Assembly (NCBI GenBank): GCA_964034945.1
Contig: OZ035962.1
Span: 82,419,942-82,483,941 of the forward strand
DNA length: 64,000 bases
Reading direction: 5' to 3'
From: Chrysopilus asiliformis
Lineage: Eukaryota > Arthropoda > Insecta > Diptera > Rhagionidae
In this document: one piece after another, positions 57,219 through 64,000 of the stretch
Position numbering within the stretch: position 1 is the stretch's first letter
Layout: each line of letters starts with the position of its first letter
The notes under the pieces: model-generated
Told to the model about the DNA's origin: nothing
The model's database searches: none
The model's input: only the letters and a program-made list of their open reading frames with translations
Made by a program: the position numbers and the translations under genes

Positions 57219-57611
57219 TTAGCTTGCATACCCGTCGTTGCCGGGTTAAGCTTCTTGTCTAAGTTTTAGAATACGAAGAAAACCGGAAAGAACTTAAAAA
57301 CTTTTTAATGGGTCTCTGTTTGGGCTGGACCCCCGACGAACATCTATTCCAAATTTCAGGCCAATCGGTTCAGCAGTTTCCCCGCGAAAGAGTAACATAG
57401 TGCAAAAACTAAGATTCGAAATCACTTTACCCCCTCCCCTTACTCCCCCCACCACTCGGGCTACTTTTCCGTATGCCTATGTTGGAATCAGAACTACCAC
57501 AGACACTCATGCCAAATTTCAAGTCAATCGGTTCAGCCGTTTTTGCGTGAAAGAGGAACAGACAGACAGACAGACAGACAGACAACAAACCATTTTTATA
57601 TATTAGTATGA
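57219..57611 (-). mobile_element. non-autonomous Helitron-like repeat C, complete
   Basis: Read on the minus strand it starts TC (TCATACTAATATATAAAAA), carries TCTGTCTG units and GATTGACTTGAAATTTGGCA, and ends with the hairpin CCCG-GCAACGA-CGGG, eight bases (TATGCAAG) and CTAA. It sits between A and T without target duplication. TC start, 3' hairpin, CTRR end and AT target are the Helitron signature. Length 393 bp, no Rep/helicase. Confidence 0.78.
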
Positions 57612-57639
57612 TTATAATTTTTATTTAATAGCCGCTATC

Positions 57640-58200
57640 AACTAAAGGGTTTTTCGATCATCTTCAGCGGCGAGGAAGAATGCATATGTTAACAAGCGGA
57701 TTTCGGGCGATACACCAGCACCAAATGCATCCCGAGAAAGTCACTGTTTGGTGCGGATTTTGGTCTGGCGGAATCATCGTCAATCGCGAGCGCTACAGAT
57801 CGATGAAAAGTAACTTTTTGTGGCCTAAACTGGATGATATGGATACCGACAATATGTGGTTTCAACAGGATGGCGCTACATGCCACACAGCAAATACCAC
57901 GATGGTATTTCTGCACGAGCGATTTGAGGGCATGGTTATCTCGCGCTGCGACGACGTGAACTGGCCACCGAGATCATGCGATTTAACGCCTTTAGACTTT
58001 TTCCTTTGGGGCTATCTTAAATCGCAGGTCTATGCGAATAAACCGCAAACAATTGATACCCTCAAAGCCAACATAACGAATGACAAACAGCAAATTCAGA
58101 CAGATTTATTCGATAAAGTCATTGACAATTGGACCTCCCGAATACATACTACAAAGAAAAGCCGCGGCTGATATTTGCGGACAACTATCTTTTTAATTGA
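57640..58200 (+). pseudogene. DD41D mariner transposase, N-terminally truncated
   Basis: Begins inside the catalytic domain: the first-Asp motif reads IIFSGEE, so the Asp is Gly. A frameshift follows, then AYVNKRISGD. The long frame 57680-58171 has EKVTVWCGFWSGGII, WFQQDGATCHTAN with the second Asp and WPPRSCDLTPLDFFLWGYLK with the third, again 41 residues apart. The C-terminus (SRG then GYLRTTIF in another frame) is also shifted. No terminal repeats are found. It is clearly inactive and differs from the 53-kb and 18-kb families. Confidence 0.88.
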
Positions 58201-58554
58201 GCAGTGTTTTTTTACATGAACAAAACTCGCACCATTTTTCTTATATTTTATTTTTTATTTTGATTTTTTTAGCTTAAGCTTTTTGGTCTATTGTTTTTAT
58301 TCATATTTTCTTTTTGTTAAGTTTTATTAATTTTTGTTATGTTTTATTATTATTTTTATAGAAACTGAACTGAGTTACTTTATGATAAATAAATTATTAT
58401 TAAGTTGGCCCTCCATTACCATGACTTTTCTCAACTGCAAAAAAATAGAGACACATTTATGTGAAGATACCTTGGCGAGAAAGGGAGATAAGAATCAACT
58501 GCAAAAATTTGTCGGCAACTGCAAGAATAATTTCTACTGTTTTTTATGGCGGTT
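58201..58554. other. AT-rich stretch without recognised features
   Basis: T-rich sequence, then an 86-codon frame at 58334-58594 that starts without ATG and overlaps repeat E. Not supported as a gene. Confidence 0.4.
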
Positions 58555-58862
58555 TTATGGCGATTTCTACTACAATCACACATTGTCCCTGTAAGTGAAT
58601 AGTAAGCACGGACACATTCAAACTGTTATTATAGCGTGATGTCATTTTTCTCCTTCGCATGCATAGTCAAAAGCTTTGTTACCATGCCAATTTGAACATT
58701 ATATTCATAGCATAAGGTTTGATATGATTGCTATAAAATTGTAAAACTGGAAGGGATAGCGTTTAACTTGTATTCAGTCATTCCTTTTTAGATCTACATA
58801 AGTCTATCTTGCTCTAGTTTTCTGCATTTTTTTGCAGTTTTAGAAGTCATGGTAATGGAGGA
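58555..58862 (+). repeat. dispersed repeat E, copy 2
   Basis: Second copy of 19-343 in the same orientation, missing a few short segments. It ends at GTCATGGTAATGGAGGAAAG. Confidence 0.75.
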
Positions 58863-61519
58863 AAGCCTTTAATGCTCATTTTCTGTAAACTTTCGGTTTC
58901 ATAACAATGTGTAACGAAATAAAAACGTTATAACGTAGTGTAATGAAGTTTTTATCGTCACACAATGAAATAACGTAACGAAATAAAAGTTCAACTTCGT
59001 TAAATAACAAAATGTATAACGTTACGATTTTTTTTTGTCTTCCATCCCTGGTGAAAACTCATTAAGAGATTCTCGCAAATGTTTTTTGTTATGTCGTCAA
59101 ATAACAAAAAAAATCGAACGATTGTGACAAAAAAAAACGAGTAGCATTAAATCGAATCGAAATTGAAAATCAATCATGGGATTTACATATATAACTGTAC
59201 AACCATATGGGAAAAACTTTAAAACAACTTCCCTTTCTATTTTGTTTGAGCAAAAAAAACCATCAAAGTGTTGCGCACAATTTTTGACATCGCTTCTACG
59301 ATATGCCAAGGAATACCATAAACATTCTTTTTTTTGTTATTTATGAGACATTGGTGCTCTTTCGATTTTCATTGGAAAACATAGAAAACCTTTCAACACG
59401 TCTTTCCGGCTTAATTTTCCAATATCTAAAGAAGAAGGAAATGAGCTCGCTGAGCCAATCTTTTAGAAACAGTTTGAGCGAGATAAATTTCTTCACTGTC
59501 ATAGGTGTGTATACACGTGAAAACGATGTGATTTCAAAAGCCAGTAACGAACTGAAATTCATATAGTGAAAAGGTGAATTGTCAATCCCATATAGGTGCG
59601 AATCGTTTTTAAGTTCAGAGAAGTGGAAGGCATATCAACGCAACGGGAACCAAATATAAGTACGGATATTTTCAAGAAGCTTTCAGGAAAAATGATTTCC
59701 CTTTAAGAATTTTACAGTAAAGGGCTATTGTAATGGAACTAATATTGCAAGTTATTTGATCATAAGACTGGGAAAATTGTGAAACTGAACAATTTTCATC
59801 ATTTTTAAGATGGAGAATCAATTTCTTAACCTTTCCGGAAAAACCGTTCGTAATCCCTCACTTCGTATTAGAAAATTCCAATGTCAAGGGGTATATCAAA
59901 TCCATCCTAAGTGGCTAACGTCGACCGATAGAAAATTTAAAGTTTCAAATTTCCCAGGGGGAGCACGATCCCTTCTCGGATAGTAAACTTGAGTGCCCAA
60001 GAGTTTCTCGTGGAGACAGCATTACGAACGTGTCTGTATATTGAACTGTCGATAAAGTTTTATTACAAAGAAGAAAAAAAAACTTCGATTGCTTAGAAAC
60101 CAAAACCACTTCTGCATGTTTGTAGACACAAAAATAATCAGATTTAAGACCCAATATATCATATATAGATTTGATTTTGATACTCGTTTTTCCATACATT
60201 ATTCAATTTATCCATGAAGAGTCTGTAGAATTTCGTATTTAATCCACACCACATTGTGGTGATTTACAGCCGAAAAGTTTTTCATTGGAATTATCGAACA
60301 TTTACATACAAACATTCTTTGGTTCTTCATGATGGACCAAGAATGCCGAGATACACCATCTTAAGAGGAGTAAAGTGAAGATTGGTATTTGCATATAAAA
60401 GCGAAAATAGAAAAACCTTGATCGGGATAACGCCCGTCCAGTATTTTTGGCATAGTTAATGGATAGTCTCCATAAAACCGATATAAATCGTATCTACATG
60501 TGTTTCCATCATATGTCGTGCCACTGAACAGACACTCATTGCCCGCATAATGCACTGAAATTTATGTACGAATATTTGTTCCGAAATGTTAAGCAAATCG
60601 AACAACTTCAATTCGAATAAATTTCCCAAATAACGAAACACTTTTTTGGGAAAACATGAAATTTCGGGCACACCAACATACACATATGTGGAACACATTT
60701 AGAGGATTCAACATGAATTTTAAAATCGATTTTTGTGATAAATGTGTCTCGGCTTTCAATTTTATGAACAAACAAATCGCACAAAAAAGTCCTTAAACGT
60801 CATAGCGAATGCTGTTCAAAATATCGAATTTACAAAAAAAAATCATTGCTTCCGAATTACCAAAAAGTTTGACCAAATTTTCAAGTGAAATTTGGAATGG
60901 AGTATAGATTAGAAAATTTCACCACAGGATACTTTCATACAGCTTAAATTTCTCACAAAAAAAAAGTTTCAGAAAAAAAGAAGAAAAAGAAGAAGAACTA
61001 GAGTTAAATGAAAGAAACTAGAAAAAGTATCATATTTATATATGCAGAAAAAATTCCCGAATTTTATTCTGCGATACTGAATTGATGTTACACAACCGTT
61101 TACATTTCGATAAAAATTCAGAAATTTATTCCAGAAAGACACAGGAACCGGAATTTTTTCTTGCAAAATCTCCAGAATAAAATCAAATTTTGACAACTTT
61201 TGCTAAAAGAATTTATTTCGCGGAATTAATTCCGAAAAAATTTGGTGGAGTAATTCAAGAAAAAATCGCAAGTGTAAACGGGGCCTTAAATGAAATATCT
61301 TAGAACGCAAATTATAAACGTGTGTAGTAACCTCAAAAACTAGTTTTTAAGACTTCGATCTCTGAATTTCGCCTAAAAGACATTTCAGACACACGTCCGA
61401 CACGGAGTCATATCACAAAAATCTACTCCTGGGTGTCAGTGGATCTGTGTATAACTCCAAATTCTCAAAAACTACTTGGGCTGGAGCTATGAAACCGGCA
61501 TGTAAAGATCTGGAAATGG
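58863..61519. other. stretch mostly unassigned, with a one-sided family G match
   Basis: 58900-59030 is rich in TAACG words in both orientations. 61240-61294 matches the complement of the left end of 28850-29148 (TTCAAGAAAAAATCGCAAG, GTGTAAACGGGGCCTTAA), but no partner end was found. Frames up to 87 codons are not recognisable. Confidence 0.4.
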
Positions 61520-61930
61520 AGAAGCTTTTTTCGACGATTGAGATCAAAGCTTTTATGTCTCTACCATTGAAAGCTTTGATCTCATTGGTCGAGAAGCTTC
61601 AACCGGAATCGCAATCGTAATCTTAATCGTCAGTGTTGAAGCCCAATTCAGTCTAACGATTGGGATTACAATTACGATTAAGCTTCCTCGACCAATGAGA
61701 TCAAAGCTGTCATTTCCCTATCGTTGAAAGTTATGTTCCCATTGGTCGAGAAGCTTCAATCGTAATCGCAATCGTGAGTCTGACTTGAGCTTTAGACAGA
61801 TTTGGGCTTGATACGGGTATAAAGCCCAATTCAGAGTAACAATTGCGATTGATCAAAGCATTCAGCGATAAGGACATGAAAGCTTTGATTGATCGAGCAA
61901 GCTCAATCGTAATCGCAATTGTTAATCTGA
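61520..61930. mobile_element. three hairpin MITEs in tandem (same family as 345-507)
   Basis: One partial copy (about 61535-61640) and two copies with both ends (about 61647-61796 and 61822-61940) lie in a row. All share GCCCAATTCAG ends, CAATCGTAATCGCAATCGT-type arms and the inner GAAAGCTTTGATCTCATTGG block. Confidence 0.75.
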
Positions 61931-61940
61931 ATCGGGCTTA

Positions 61941-63449
61941 ACGAGGTGTGTAAATCTTGCTTCAAGAATTTATAAATGTTTATTTTTTCTTTAAAACAGT
62001 TCAAATTAAATAAACATGTGAATAAACAAAATAAATATTGACATTAATAAAAAGATCATGTTGGGGTGACCCCTCACCCCTTGTTGCCTATCAAATGCAT
62101 CAAAATTGGAAGATTAAATATTTTAGTGTTTTTATGTAAACTACTAATTTATTTGTCGGGTAATGGTGTAAATTGGGCACCGAAGTAGATTTTGTATAAA
62201 AAATTCATATGATGTTCACATCTGATATTTTATTTTATTTGTCTAATATTGTTTGAACGTTTTACGATACTGTGTTTGCAATAAAATTTAAAAAAAAATA
62301 ATTCTCGGAAATTTTATACAAAATTCAAGCAAAAACTTTATACACAAACAATATTTTATGATGTAAATATTTTTCTTCTCACAAATATTTTATGTTTTCT
62401 CAAACAAATTGAAAATAGTAAACTAACAGACGATATTAAACAAATCGTTCACCATCAACTAACAATCGAAATAATAAACAAAAAGCACAAGCTATACTGG
62501 AAATAAGATTTAATTGCCAAACTGGACGTAGTGCAGTCACGTTCGTCAATTGGTTTTTCCGACAAATGCATAAAACTAGTGGAAAATGGATTGGTGGAAA
62601 ATTGAACAAAATTCGTAGCCGTCAATTGTTGACATTGTTTTGTTTCGTTCAACAAAAACTTTGGAAATTTCTTTTGTACTTTTCGACAAAACTTTATTTA
62701 AAGTTTAGGTGCAAAAAAAATTGGTCAATTTTTGACGAAAAAATCCAAACTATATTGAAAAGTACCTCAAAATTTTTTACTGAAGAAATAAAATCTTGAA
62801 AAATAAAAAGTAAAATTAAAGAATTCTTTATCACTAAAGAAAATTTTAAAAACCTGTTCTTAGAATTTTTTTTCCAAACTCAAAAGATTTTTCCTTATTT
62901 TCTGCTTTAAAAGCTTTAAATGCACGCAGACTCGGAAAGTCGTTCAGAAGTCATAAATAACACCATATATTTGTCTTTAAGTACTGTATTAAAATTTGTT
63001 AAGCTGTATTTTTGTTAGGCTGTTATCTTAAAGATGTTATAAAAACTGGTCTTCGTAACACAAAATTTTTGGGAAAAGAGGTCTACTTTCCGGCTCCTGG
63101 TTGAATAAACCCCAAACCCTGAAACCAAAATGTGTGAAGGAAGACATCAAAAAGGTTGAACAATTTTATGTTAATGTCGTTGGCCCTTAGCCGTCTTTTA
63201 TCTGAATGTGGTACTAGTAAGTAGATCCTATTTAGATTCTTTGGTTTACATGACACACGCTTGGGGAAGCAATTTACTTTGTTTGGCCGTGTTTATGCAA
63301 AGAAAAAGGGTTTTATTGATTCGGGTGACTTTCTAGCCAAAGAAAAATAGTGAAATGACAAAAATACTCGTTGGATATCGTCATTCTCATCGGTTGGTTT
63401 GAGATAGTTTGATTGGGTATGCACTCAGAAAAATGATAAATGTACTGCA
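61941..63449. other. AT-rich stretch without recognised features
   Basis: Frames of 66 and 77 codons on opposite strands (62455-62799) are not recognisable. No repeats noticed before composition shifts near 63440. Confidence 0.4.
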
Positions 63450-64000
63450 GGTCAACTTTTTGTCAGGTTAACTCTGACCTATAGCCGGCTGACAGAGTTA
63501 ACCTGCTTAAGTTTGACGTAGTTAGATCAAGTTACATGGTTTTAGCCTGTTTCAGGCGTAAGTAAGCCTCAGTCGGGCGAGAATTACAAAACTAGTTTAA
63601 CTACCAATGGCTAACTAAAACTGATACAGGCTTAATAAACCATTGCCAGGTGTATTAAACCACATTATACAGGAGCCATAGGCTTATAGTACACCTATGA
63701 GCGCTGTATGAATGCAGTGTTAAACGCCTGTAGCTCGACAATGCACCTGCAGCAGGTCAAGTAATTCTACCACAGGCCGACAGTCAACCTACGAATGACT
63801 AACTTGTCGCGATTAACGCTACTTTAGGCTAACTGTCGCCCAGGGACAGCTTGACGGTAACCTGCCACAAGTTTACGTTACCTAGTGGAGGCTCACAATC
63901 CACCTGTAGCAGGCTAGTAAAACCACCCGTGGTTGACCAGTGACCTGGTGCAGCTTTAAAATAGACCTACCGCAGGTCAAGTCTCCTGAACCAGCCTTAT
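63450..64000 (+). repeat. degenerate 21-bp minisatellite, runs off the window
   Basis: From 63860 to 63985 six consecutive 21-base units can be laid out (63860, 63881, 63902, 63923, 63944, 63965). Most begin with CCT or ACCTG followed by a GCAGG-type core and GTTAA/CTAA tail. Looser copies with CAGGTCAA, GTTAACCTG and AGGCTTA extend left to about 63450. GC content is clearly higher than in the preceding sequence. No coding frame. Confidence 0.7.

Overview
This is AT-rich eukaryotic DNA with no bacterial-style gene packing, no rRNA or tRNA gene that I can see, and no host gene that I can name. The mobile elements (mariner-type transposases with DD41D spacing, a Ty3/gypsy retrotransposon, hAT, PIF/Harbinger-like, pogo, piggyBac-like and Helitron relics) fit an arthropod. 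The dispersed repeats that open with a TATACCC/GGGTATA hairpin followed by TCTGTCCG units recall insect, especially dipteran, repeats. That placement is inference; no species can be named from this window.

Layout. 1-10 kb: dispersed repeats, an hAT whose left end is split by a second element (3585-4510), and several small inverted-repeat elements. 10-20 kb: a Helitron-like repeat, a dead Tc1-like element (14240-15112) and a DD41D deletion derivative (17746-18327). 20-31 kb: a Harbinger-like element with a pogo MITE in its intron, a pogo-like element, and a palindrome-rich element with a Harbinger-type coding relic. 34-39.4 kb: the 5' half of a gypsy retrotransposon with primer binding site, intact gag, a predicted -1 frameshift site with pseudoknot, protease and the first part of reverse transcriptase. 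The pol gene stops at a junction with a dispersed repeat that carries 2.6 kb of 8-bp repeats (39.67-42.29 kb). 43.9-50 kb: a chimeric inverted repeat, two piggyBac-like MITEs, one orphan open frame with an acceptor-like boundary, and more dispersed repeats. 50.8-58.2 kb: three DD41D mariner copies in different states of decay. One is inside a P-like MITE that is inside an hAT; another is split by a dispersed repeat. 58-64 kb: a second copy of the repeat at the window start, a run of three hairpin MITEs, and a degenerate 21-bp minisatellite that runs off the right edge.

The elements do not form a pathway. What links them is insertion history: nested insertions can be ordered in time from target-site duplications read directly from the sequence. 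The points most worth following are the gypsy frameshift signal (37948-38009), the triple nest (52724-54903), the template-switch-like palindrome (43925-44390) and the shared layout of five otherwise different repeat families: an 8-bp repeat followed by a conserved ACTTGAAATTT-type block.
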